Shown here: one piece after another, positions 40,747 to 48,422 of the stretch
Layout of the letters: each line of letters begins with the position of its first letter
How positions within the stretch are numbered: the stretch's first letter is position 1
From: Actinomycetales bacterium
GTDB lineage: Bacteria; Actinomycetota; Actinomycetes; Actinomycetales; Dermatophilaceae
Assembly (NCBI GenBank): GCA_016710645.1
Contig: JADJVI010000009.1
Coordinates: 1 to 64,000 of the forward strand
Length of the DNA: 64,000 nt
Reading direction: 5' to 3'
Made by a program: the position numbers and the translations under genes
Notes under the pieces: generated by a model
The model's input: only the letters and a program-made list of their open reading frames with translations
Told to the model about the DNA's origin: nothing
The model's database searches: none

Positions 40747-42234
40747 GTGACCGCCCAGCCGCCACCCCGCCCGCGCCGCCAGCGCATCCGGGTGAGCCGA
40801 CGGTTCCGGGCGGGAGCACGGCATACCGGGCAGGTCGTCGCCGAGCAGACGGTGCGTGTCGTGCGGCCGAGCACGCCGCCGACCGACGCCATCCCGGTGT
40901 GGACCTCGCCCGACGGAGTCGACCGGGCCACTGCCCAGGCGGTCGTCGACCTGGCGCTGCGGGTGGGGGTCGCCCTGCTGGCGACCGGCGCTCCGGCGCG
41001 CGAGGTCGTGTCGCGGACCCTGCGGGTCGCGCGGGCTTATGGGTTGCGCTCGATCCACGTCGACGTGACCTTCTCGTCGCTCACCGTGTCCTACCACCGC
41101 GGACCGAATGCCGACCCGATGACGGTCATGCGGGTCGTGCGCACTCGGTCGCAGGATTTCACCCGCTACCAGCGGCTGCGTGACCTCGTCGAGTCTCTGG
41201 CCGCGGAACCCATCGACGTGGAGCGTGCGCGCGTCCGCCTCGACTCGGTCATCCAGGCCCACCACCCCTATCGGCGCTGGATCGTCTCGGCAGCCACGGG
41301 TGGCATCGGAGCTTCGGCCGCAGCCCTGCTCGGTGGTGGGCCGCTCATCGTGCTGCTGACCTTCCTCACCTCGGTGGCCATTGCGAGCCTGCAACACCAG
41401 CTCAAACGGGCCGGATTCGCGCCGTTCTTCACCCAGGCGGTAGGTGCCGCCGTCCCCACGGCCGTGGCGGTGGGGGTGGCGGTGCTGCGGCGCGACCTCG
41501 TGCTGTTGTCGGTGTCACCCTCGCTCGTCGTTGCCGCCGGCATCGTCGTGTTGCTGTCCGGTCTCTCGTTTGTCGGCGCTGCCCAGGACGCCATTGAGGG
41601 CTACTACGTCACAGCCGGAGGCCGACTCACCGAGGTCATGGTGCTCACCGTCGGGATGATCGCCGGCATCGTCGCGGTGCTTGCGGTGGCCCACCGGATC
41701 GGCGTGCCGATGACAATCAGCACCCGCACCATGGGCGACGTCGACACGGTCGTCCAGGTGCTGGCTGCCGCCGGGGTCGCGGCGTCCTTCGCCGTGAGTT
41801 CGTATGCCGTCGGCCGCGCGGTCCTCGTGTGTGGGCTCGCGGGGGGTGCCGCCTTGCTGCTGCTGGTGGCCTTCACCTCGTGGGGAGCGGGTCGGCCGTC
41901 CGCCTCGGCTGCTGCGGCGCTGCTGGTGGGCCTGCCGGCCCAGTTGGTGGCGCGGCGGGTCCGCATCCCTGCCCTGGTCATCACCACCGCGGCGATCCTG
42001 CCGCTGGTGCCGGGTCGGTCGGTCTACCAGGGCGTCTTCCAACTCGTGACCAACACCGAAACCGGGCTGGCCGAGGGGCTTTCGACGCTCTTCGACGCAG
42101 CAGCCGTCGGCATCGGGATCGCTGCCGGTGTGTCGATGGGCACCTCGCTGGGCCGGATGGCCCTGACCCGTCGGGTGCGGCTCGGGGAGCCAGCCCCGGA
42201 CGCGTCGCCTGGCCCGGCCGATCAGGTGAGGTAG
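40747..42234 (+). CDS. ThrE-type threonine/serine exporter family protein
   Basis: 495 residues. A cytoplasmic N-terminal part (1-180) includes the conserved ATGAPAREVVSRTLRVARAY and the IHVDVTFSSLTVSYHR segment. Ten membrane helices follow (about 182-470) covering both ThrE (DUF1212) and ThrE_2 (DUF3815) halves in one chain, as in Corynebacterium ThrE, a proton-driven Thr/Ser efflux carrier. GTG at 40747 has GACAGT 6 bases upstream, resembling the leaderless boxes here. The 3' end overlaps the convergent gene by 13 bases. Confidence 0.85.
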   Translation: MTAQPPPRPRRQRIRVSRRFRAGARHTGQVVAEQTVRVVRPSTPPTDAIPVWTSPDGVDRATAQAVVDLALRVGVALLATGAPAREVVSRTLRVARAYGLRSIHVDVTFSSLTVSYHRGPNADPMTVMRVVRTRSQDFTRYQRLRDLVESLAAEPIDVERARVRLDSVIQAHHPYRRWIVSAATGGIGASAAALLGGGPLIVLLTFLTSVAIASLQHQLKRAGFAPFFTQAVGAAVPTAVAVGVAVLRRDLVLLSVSPSLVVAAGIVVLLSGLSFVGAAQDAIEGYYVTAGGRLTEVMVLTVGMIAGIVAVLAVAHRIGVPMTISTRTMGDVDTVVQVLAAAGVAASFAVSSYAVGRAVLVCGLAGGAALLLLVAFTSWGAGRPSASAAAALLVGLPAQLVARRVRIPALVITTAAILPLVPGRSVYQGVFQLVTNTETGLAEGLSTLFDAAAVGIGIAAGVSMGTSLGRMALTRRVRLGEPAPDASPGPADQVR

Positions 42235-43049
42235 GGCTCGACCTTCAGGTCGCGCACCATGGCCGCCTCCAGCTCCGCGCGGGAGCGCGGCAGCGGACCT
42301 CGGAGATGGTCGGCGACCCGCTGGTATCCGGGATCGGATCGCAGGTCGGTCTCGACCATGTCCGTCTCGCGGGTCGGCCCCAAGGCAGGCGCCGAGCGCC
42401 GGACCGGTATGCCGTGCCGCTCCAGTGCCGCGGTGAGACCGTCGAGGTCACGGACCGGGACGGTCCACACATGACTGGGCGCGACGCCGACCGGCAGCGC
42501 GGGCCAGCGGACCTGAGCCGGGTCGACTTTGCACATGAACAGCGGCCCGGAATCCGGGAAGTACGCGGGCCGGGATGGCGCCTTGATCCGCGATCCGGGC
42601 ATCTGCCGAACGGCAGAACGCTGTCGCGCGGACGCCACCTGGGCCGGATCGATGACGAGCCGGGCGTCGTAGACCGCCGACCATGGCGCGGAGTAGGGGT
42701 GCATGCTCACGGCCTCGGGCGGTGTCGGGCGACTTCGGGTCGGGCCGACGTCGCCCACCGTCAGTCCCGAGGACTCCAGGCGGACCCCGATCCGGCCCTG
42801 AGTGAGGACTCGGATGGTTGTGCGGAGCCAGACCACCAGCAATGCCGTGGCGATCACGGCCGCGAGGAGCCCGGCGGGGGTGATCCGGCGGCCTGGGCCT
42901 TGGGGAAGGGTGGCCATCGCGACGACGATGACAACGAGAGCGACCGGCAACAGGGTGTATGCCGCCACCTTGGCCGAGAGGCCGACAGCTGCGCCGCGTT
43001 CGATGAACGTGGGGGCCGATGTCGCTCCCCGGCCGGGGTCCACGCTCAT
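42222..43049 (-). CDS. Hypothetical two-helix membrane protein of T7SS-like locus
   Basis: 275 residues, not recognised. Two adjacent membrane helices near residues 28-48 and 60-76 are followed by a basic strand-rich cytoplasmic domain (RIGVRLESSGLTVGD, PWSAVYDARLVIDP) that reads like a PH-type or DUF-type domain, and a C-terminal acidic helix (SRAELEAAMVRDLK). The start overlaps the stop of the previous gene (ATGA). It is the fourth gene in a four-gene minus-strand unit with type VII secretion-like products, so a membrane adaptor or immunity role is possible. Confidence 0.6.
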   Translation of the reverse strand: MSVDPGRGATSAPTFIERGAAVGLSAKVAAYTLLPVALVVIVVAMATLPQGPGRRITPAGLLAAVIATALLVVWLRTTIRVLTQGRIGVRLESSGLTVGDVGPTRSRPTPPEAVSMHPYSAPWSAVYDARLVIDPAQVASARQRSAVRQMPGSRIKAPSRPAYFPDSGPLFMCKVDPAQVRWPALPVGVAPSHVWTVPVRDLDGLTAALERHGIPVRRSAPALGPTRETDMVETDLRSDPGYQRVADHLRGPLPRSRAELEAAMVRDLKVEPYLT

Positions 43050-43855
43050 GAGCCATCCCGTTCTGGAGCTGCCGACTGCAACACGCGGGCGATGACCTCG
43101 TCGACCTCGTCCACCGAGCAGCCCTGACGAGCGATCCGCTCGCCCAACGCCGTGCGGGCGTCGACGTCGAACCCCGGGTGACCGGGCTGGGAGGCGACGC
43201 GCACGGCATACGCGCCGGGTTCTGCACCCGAGTCCGCGACCCGGTCGGCGCCGGCGACGGAGGCGTCGGGCCCGGGGCGAACCAGCAGGACGGCGACGGC
43301 GGGCACCTGTTGCCCCATCGCGGCGGAGGTCAGACAGGCAGCGGCCCACTCTGCCACCGACCGGGACAGCCGAGTCGGCGACATCAGCCGATGCTGTCGC
43401 GCGCCGGCGACGAGCAACTCGACGACGACGAGGTGATCGGCCCCGTCGGACGCGCCGATACCGAACCAGCGCGGTGCCCGCACCTCGTGGCCGGCGCCGA
43501 GGCCGGCTCCGAACGCGGCATACGAGGGCCGGGCCCGGGCTGCGGTCAGGAGCGCGAGAGCCGGCGCGGCGGACACGGTCCAACCGTGCGCGTCGTGCTG
43601 CCAGCCGAGGACGTGGCCGGCCGCGGCGAGTTCTCGCAGGGCGCGCTCGCCGCGAGCGAATCGCACACCAGGGTCGAGCGCCGCCCAGTCGGTCCACACC
43701 GGCACGTCGGTGAGCGGCCAGCGGCCCTCGCTGAGCACGCACAGCTGGTCGTCGGTGAGCGTCGGCAGCGGCACCACCCCGCGGACTGTCGCATCGAAGA
43801 TCAGCCGGTCGATCTCCGCCTGCCGCTCCTGAGGATCCGTCTCGATCAAGCTCAT
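43046..43855 (-). CDS. Hypothetical protein, possibly EspG-like chaperone
   Basis: 269 residues, soluble, mixed alpha/beta, no catalytic motif seen. The N-terminal half has an Asp/Leu-rich helix (TDDQLCVLSEGRWPLTDVPV). The middle RWFGIGASDGADHLVVVELL, then SRSVAEWAAACL and a C-terminal charged helix could fit the EspG-type chaperone fold that binds WXG/PE-PPE substrates. Similarity is weak and mainly positional. It is 9 bases after the large WXG-type gene and overlaps the membrane-protein gene. An unrelated immunity protein is the main alternative. Confidence 0.5.
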   Translation of the reverse strand: MSLIETDPQERQAEIDRLIFDATVRGVVPLPTLTDDQLCVLSEGRWPLTDVPVWTDWAALDPGVRFARGERALRELAAAGHVLGWQHDAHGWTVSAAPALALLTAARARPSYAAFGAGLGAGHEVRAPRWFGIGASDGADHLVVVELLVAGARQHRLMSPTRLSRSVAEWAAACLTSAAMGQQVPAVAVLLVRPGPDASVAGADRVADSGAEPGAYAVRVASQPGHPGFDVDARTALGERIARQGCSVDEVDEVIARVLQSAAPERDGS

Positions 43856-43864
43856 CGTCCGCTC

Positions 43865-45253
43865 CTAGCCACCGAAGAGGCTGCCGAGGGCATCGCCGAT
43901 GGCGTCGCCCGCGGCCTCCAAGCCCTCACCAATGGTCTCCCCGGCGTCGCTGAGGAACTCGCCGGTGGCATGCGCGGCGTCGACGATGCCCCCCACGGCT
44001 GAGTCGACGACGTCATGAAAGGGTTCCCAGTTGTCATAGAGCCAGCTGCCGGCGAGATAGAGGCCAGTGCCGACGACGAGCACCTGGCCCACAACAGGGA
44101 TCGCCGTGCCGGCCAGCAGCGCCCCACCCCAGGAGGTCGCGGCCACCGCACCGATCCCGAGCCCGACCAGGTTGCCACCCGCGGCAACTCGATCGACGAC
44201 CCCCCAGCCGCCCTCGTGGGGCGGGTCGATGAGGGTCATGACGTCGCCGAGCACGGCGATGCCGGTGAGCACCTTGCTGGCGCCCCCGAGGATCTTGCTC
44301 CACTTGGAGAAGCTCTCGGCGCCCCCGACCGCCGACTCCAAGCGGGAGAGCGCGGACGGCAGGCGTGCTTGGAGTTGGCCGAGGCGAGTGGCCTCGGCGC
44401 CGGACAGCAGCCCGCGCGCCTTCAGCGCCTGCAGTGCGGCGATCTCACCCTGCAGGGCACTCACCTCGCTGGCGGCGGCGGCAACGGCGGCCGGTGACTC
44501 GGCCGCTCCGGCGCGGACTGCGGTGAGCAGACTCTCCAAGGTCTGGATCGGTTCGCTGCCTCCGCCGATGACTGCGGCCAGATTGCGCACGCTGGCGTAG
44601 GACCAGGCCAACTCCCAGATGCTGCCGAAGGCATCGGTGTATTCGTTGACGTCGCCAAGCAGCCGTAGCAACTCTTCCAAGGACGGGATCGTCTGCAGCG
44701 GGATGACAGCGCCGGTGATCTTGGCCGAATGAGACTGCTCGGCCTCGCGGTAGCCGTTCCACGCCAGGGTGGCGTCGTCGACGGCCGCCTGCATCTGGCT
44801 GGAGTACCCGTCGATGGTCTGCTGGGCCGCGGCCACCTCGGCGGGGGTGCGGTCGGGGTTGGCATTGACCTGCGCGACCAGGGCATCGGAGGCCGACTGG
44901 GCCGAGTCGTAGCGGGTGGCGGCCGCGGCGATCCGGCGTTGGGCCTGGTCCAGGGCGTCGGCAAAGCCTTGGCAGGCGGCCGCGACATCGTGGGTCGGGC
45001 CCTCCTGGGCACTGAGCCCGGCCTTGAGCAGGTCGGTCGAGGACGTGAACCCATCGGCCGCCGTGCCGGTCCAGGAGGTGCTGGAGACCACTCGTTCGGC
45101 CTGGCGCCGCACGCTGACGGCCGCGTCGCCGACCGAGTCCGCGCCACCGGAGAGCGTCGAGGCGAACGACCGGATGGCAAACGGGTCGCCCAGGGGCGGC
45201 ACGAACAGGGCCAGACCCCCGCCGCTCCCGCCTCCGGTGTCGTCACGAGGCAT
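43865..45253 (-). CDS. Large WXG100-like type VII secretion substrate
   Basis: 462 residues. The N-terminal 130 residues form long helices with a W-T-G turn (SSTSWTGTAADGF, about 58-70), the WXG hallmark with Thr at x. Further coiled-coil helices (about 230-300, SEVSALQGEIAALQALKARG) follow. Hydrophobic Gly-rich helices (about 350-410, SWGGALLAGTAIPVVGQ) and an amphipathic repeat-like tail (VGGIVDAAHATGEFLSDAGE) end it. No enzymatic toxin domain is recognised; the hydrophobic part could be pore-forming. The start overlaps the small partner gene by 11 bases. Confidence 0.6.
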   Translation of the reverse strand: MPRDDTGGGSGGGLALFVPPLGDPFAIRSFASTLSGGADSVGDAAVSVRRQAERVVSSTSWTGTAADGFTSSTDLLKAGLSAQEGPTHDVAAACQGFADALDQAQRRIAAAATRYDSAQSASDALVAQVNANPDRTPAEVAAAQQTIDGYSSQMQAAVDDATLAWNGYREAEQSHSAKITGAVIPLQTIPSLEELLRLLGDVNEYTDAFGSIWELAWSYASVRNLAAVIGGGSEPIQTLESLLTAVRAGAAESPAAVAAAASEVSALQGEIAALQALKARGLLSGAEATRLGQLQARLPSALSRLESAVGGAESFSKWSKILGGASKVLTGIAVLGDVMTLIDPPHEGGWGVVDRVAAGGNLVGLGIGAVAATSWGGALLAGTAIPVVGQVLVVGTGLYLAGSWLYDNWEPFHDVVDSAVGGIVDAAHATGEFLSDAGETIGEGLEAAGDAIGDALGSLFGG

Positions 45254-45542
45254 GGATGGCTCCGAACTGCGCTACGGCGGCATCTTCGGTCGCGCGATAG
45301 TTCACTCCCGCGGCCGTCACCCGGTGCTCCAGAGAGCCCATCGCCCCGTATGCCGTGCGCAGATTGCCCAGTAGCGCCACCACCGCCGAACTCACCGCCA
45401 TCGACATGGCGGCGCTGCCCAAGGCCGCTTCGGCGCCCCCCAGAGCCTCGGTGAGCGATCGAGCCGTCGTTTCCACACTCTGGCGCGTGTCGGTGAACAC
45501 CGTCGCGGTGCTCAACCCGTCTACCGCTGCGGTATACGTCAC
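45243..45542 (-). CDS. Small helical ESX-like partner protein
   Basis: 99 residues, almost wholly helical in character, with a central hydrophobic stretch (SMAVSSAVVALLGNLRTAYG) and no Cys or Trp. Size, position as first gene of the unit and overlap with the large WXG-type gene fit an EspC/ESAT-6-like heterodimer partner, but the WXG turn is absent. GTG at 45542 has GAAGGGGAT 6 bases upstream, and TACGCT at 45575-45580 on the minus strand could be its -10 box. Confidence 0.55.
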   Translation of the reverse strand: MTYTAAVDGLSTATVFTDTRQSVETTARSLTEALGGAEAALGSAAMSMAVSSAVVALLGNLRTAYGAMGSLEHRVTAAGVNYRATEDAAVAQFGAIHAS

Positions 45543-45754
45543 GAGATCCCCTTCCCGGCCTGCTGTCCCGGGTCAGCGTAGTGACCGCCGAGGGTGGCGC
45601 GCCTGAGTCGGGATACTCAGCGGGAGCTGGTCGGGCACCGAAAGGGTCGGATCAGGGGCCGGACCCGTGAGGACCCGCGGGCGCAGGATGACGCCGGCCC
45701 GGGTTGTGTGTCCACAGCTGCCGCCGGGCGCGCCGGGAACCCGACGCCCCGGCT

Positions 45755-45760
45755 TAAGCT
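45755..45760 (+). promoter_or_regulatory. Leaderless -10 box of the PHP phosphatase
   Basis: TAAGCT ends 6 bases before the GTG at 45767. Confidence 0.5.
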
Positions 45761-45766
45761 GGCCGG

Positions 45767-46615
45767 GTGCGCATCGACCTGCACACCCACTCGACCCGCA
45801 GCGACGGCACCGATGCCCCAGCCGGGCTGGTCGCCCATGCGCTCGCCGCGGGTCTGGATGTCGTCGGGCTCACCGACCACGACGTCATGACCGGGTGGGA
45901 CGAAGCCTTCGAGGCTAGCCGTCGGCTGGGCGTGGCCGTGGTGCCGGGCGTGGAGATCTCCTGCGAGCGCGACGGACGGTCGGTGCACCTGCTGGGCTAC
46001 CTCCTCGACCCGGCCAACCCCGCACTGCTGGCCGAGCTCGACCGGGCCCGTTCCTCGCGCGCCACTCGGCTGCAGCGGATGGTCGATCTGCTGGCGGCGG
46101 ACGGCATACCGATCTCGCAGGAGCAGGTGGCGGCGCAGGTCCCCGCGGGCGCGACGCCTGGGCGACCGCACGTCGCGGATGCGCTTGTCGCATCGGGCGT
46201 GGTCGCCGATCGGGACGAGGCATTCCGGCGCTGGCTCGCCGACGACAGTCCCTACTACGTGCGCTACTACGCCCCCGATCCCGCCCGCGCCGTTGCACTG
46301 GTGCGGGCTGCCGGCGGAGTCCCGGTCCTGGCCCACCCGCTGGCGGCCCGGCGAGGAGTCGCACCCACCCTTGCCTTGGTCGAGGAACTGGCAGCCGTGG
46401 GTCTGGCGGGGGTCGAGGCCGACCATCCCGACCACGACGAGCGGGCCCGGCGCGCGGTGCGGGAGGCGGCACGGCATACCGGCGTGTTCGTCACCGGATC
46501 CAGTGACTATCACGGCACCGGGAAGCCGGTGCGGATCGGTGCCGAACTGACCCACCCCGACGTGCTCGCCGCGATCGAGTCGCTCGGCGCCGGCTCGGCG
46601 GTCGTCCGCCCGTGA
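45767..46615 (+). CDS. PHP-domain phosphoesterase (TrpH/RNase AM-like)
   Basis: 282 residues. PHP metal motifs are DLHTHSTRSDGT (residues 4-15), GLTDHDV (about 34-40), PGVEISCE (about 65), VLAHP and the C-terminal SSDYHG. Family members act as 3',5'-nucleoside bisphosphate phosphatase or 5'-3' exoribonuclease. The GTG start is set by TAAGCT 6 bases upstream. The stop overlaps the next gene (GTGA), linking it to the RecB-like nuclease and ParA genes. Confidence 0.85.
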   Translation: MRIDLHTHSTRSDGTDAPAGLVAHALAAGLDVVGLTDHDVMTGWDEAFEASRRLGVAVVPGVEISCERDGRSVHLLGYLLDPANPALLAELDRARSSRATRLQRMVDLLAADGIPISQEQVAAQVPAGATPGRPHVADALVASGVVADRDEAFRRWLADDSPYYVRYYAPDPARAVALVRAAGGVPVLAHPLAARRGVAPTLALVEELAAVGLAGVEADHPDHDERARRAVREAARHTGVFVTGSSDYHGTGKPVRIGAELTHPDVLAAIESLGAGSAVVRP

Positions 46616-47505
46616 GCGGCGCTCCGGGGCCGGGGGAGCAGGGCACCTTCCCGGGCATGCCCACCCCCTTGTATGCCGCGAGCCCGTCCCGCCTGCTGGC
46701 CTGGCTGGACTGCCCGCGTCGGTATCGGTTCGCCTACCTCGACCGGCCGCGGCCCCCATCCCGGCCGCAGCGCGCGCACACGTCGGTCGGGGTGAGCACG
46801 CACAACGCGCTGCGCGACTGGTGGGATTCCACCCCACGCACCCCTCAGACCGGCGGCCGGCTCGTGCGAGAGGGCTGGATCGGCCTGGGGTTCCGCGACG
46901 AGCGGCAGAGCGAGGTATGGCGGGAGCGGGTGCGCGAGGAGGTCACGGCATACCTGGGCGGGGTCGATGCCTCGCGGGTGCCCATCGGCATCGAGCGCAC
47001 CGCCGCCTTCAAGACCGAGAAGCTGGCCTTCTTCGGGCGGATCGACCGGCTCGATGACCGCGGCGGCGAGCTCGTCGTCGTCGACTACAAGACCGGCCGG
47101 CGCCCGCTCACCGACGAGGATGCCCGCACCTCGCTGCCGCTGGCCCTGTATGCCGCGGCGGTGTGGAAGATGTTCCGGCGGCGCTGTATGCGGGTGGAGT
47201 TGCACCACGTGCCGACCGGCACGGTGGTCTCGCACACCCACTCGGACGACTCGCTGGTCGCCAAGGTGCGCGAGGCCGAGTCGATCGCGGCCGACCTGCG
47301 GCGCGCCGACGCGGAGTATGCCGTGTCCGGCACCGACGCGGAGTGCTTCCCACCACGGTTGTCGCCCTTGTGCCGTTGGTGCGACTACCGTGCCCACTGT
47401 CCCCCTGGACAGGCGGTCGGTCCAGAGCACGAGTCCTGGGCCGCCCTGGAGGCACCGAGCGAATCGGTCCCCGACCCTGACCGAGACGAAGGAGTGCAGG
47501 CATGA
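46612..47505 (+). CDS. RecB-like PD-(D/E)XK nuclease with Fe-S cluster Cys
   Basis: 297 residues. The Cas4/AddB-like nuclease fold is indicated by SPSRLLAWLDCPRRYRF at the N-terminus, the nuclease core FFGRIDRLDD...VVVDYKTGRRPL (Asp and the D-x-K of motif III), and the C-terminal LCRWCDYRAHC. The first Cys (about residue 35) with the three C-terminal Cys would ligate a [4Fe-4S] cluster that pins the fold, as in AdnA and Cas4. No cas genes or CRISPR repeats are present, so a repair role is more likely. It is coupled at both ends to PHP and ParA genes. Confidence 0.82.
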   Translation: MSGAPGPGEQGTFPGMPTPLYAASPSRLLAWLDCPRRYRFAYLDRPRPPSRPQRAHTSVGVSTHNALRDWWDSTPRTPQTGGRLVREGWIGLGFRDERQSEVWRERVREEVTAYLGGVDASRVPIGIERTAAFKTEKLAFFGRIDRLDDRGGELVVVDYKTGRRPLTDEDARTSLPLALYAAAVWKMFRRRCMRVELHHVPTGTVVSHTHSDDSLVAKVREAESIAADLRRADAEYAVSGTDAECFPPRLSPLCRWCDYRAHCPPGQAVGPEHESWAALEAPSESVPDPDRDEGVQA

Positions 47506-48350
47506 GCGCGGCGCCGCGCAGCAGCAGGTCGACCACCCCCGCCCCGAAGCAACCACGATCGCGTGGGCGCGTTCGCGCGGGCGCGGTCGTCGTGGCCGTC
47601 GCCAACCAGAAGGGCGGCGTCGCCAAGACGACGTCGGTGGCGAGCCTCGGGGCCGCCTTCGCCGAGTTGGGCAAGCGGGTGCTGCTGGTGGACCTCGACG
47701 CCCAGGCCTGCCTCACCTTCTCCCTCGGCGTGGACCCCGACACCGTCGAGACCTCCATCAACGAGGTGCTGCTCGGTCAGGCCGAGGTCGGCGACGCCGT
47801 CATCGAGTGCGCCGAAGGGGTGCACCTGTTGCCGTCGGTCATCGACCTAGCCGGTGCCGAAGCGCAGCTACTGGGCCGTCCTGGGCGGGAATTCGCCCTG
47901 CGGACCGCCTTGGAGCCGGTGCTCGGCGATTACGACATCGTCCTGCTGGACTGCTCGCCGAGCCTCGGGGTGCTGACCTTGGCGGCGCTGACCGCCGCGA
48001 AGGGGCTCATCATCCCCATGCCGTGCGAGATGCTCAGTCACCGAGGGGTGGGCCAACTGCTCGACACGGTGCGCGACGTCAAGCGTCTGCTCAACAAGGA
48101 CCTCGAGGTCGTCGGCGTGCTGCCGACGCTCTTTGACGGCCGGTCGGCGCACTCGCAGGCGGTGCTCGCCGACGTGGGCGAGCGGTATGGCTTGCCGGTG
48201 CTGCTGCCACCGATTCCCAAGACGATCCGCTTCGCGGAAGCTCCGGCAGTGGGCCGGTCGATTCTGACCACAGCCAAGCGGTCCAAGGGCGCCGCTGCCT
48301 ACCGCCAGGTCGCCGAGGGTCTGGCTGCGAAGTTCTGGCCGACGGCCTGA
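47502..48350 (+). CDS. ParA-family ATPase (Rv3213c-like)
   Basis: 282 residues. A basic Pro/Arg-rich N-terminus (1-28) precedes the deviant Walker A NQKGGVAKTT, switch I LVDLDAQACLTF and Walker B IVLLDCSPSLGVL. There is no ParB gene or parS-like repeat next to it, and a helicase follows convergently as in mycobacteria (Rv3211-Rv3213c). It is therefore likely an orphan ParA/MinD-like positioning ATPase, not the chromosomal ParA. GAAGGAG precedes the ATG, which overlaps the nuclease stop. Confidence 0.85.
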   Translation: MSAAPRSSRSTTPAPKQPRSRGRVRAGAVVVAVANQKGGVAKTTSVASLGAAFAELGKRVLLVDLDAQACLTFSLGVDPDTVETSINEVLLGQAEVGDAVIECAEGVHLLPSVIDLAGAEAQLLGRPGREFALRTALEPVLGDYDIVLLDCSPSLGVLTLAALTAAKGLIIPMPCEMLSHRGVGQLLDTVRDVKRLLNKDLEVVGVLPTLFDGRSAHSQAVLADVGERYGLPVLLPPIPKTIRFAEAPAVGRSILTTAKRSKGAAAYRQVAEGLAAKFWPTA

Positions 48351-48422
48351 GGCCAGCGAGCCGGGTCTGGCTGGCTGGCCGGGCTGGGTTGCCCGGTCAG
48401 GGTGTTGTGGGGCCTTGTCTGG

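Noticed and set aside
46612..47505. Cas4-like nuclease as a sign of CRISPR
   Set aside because: No repeat array or other cas genes in the window, and coupling to PHP and ParA genes; generic RecB-like nuclease is the better call.
47502..48350. ParA as part of a chromosome or plasmid partition locus
   Set aside because: No ParB, no parS-type repeats, and the neighbours match the orphan Rv3213c context.
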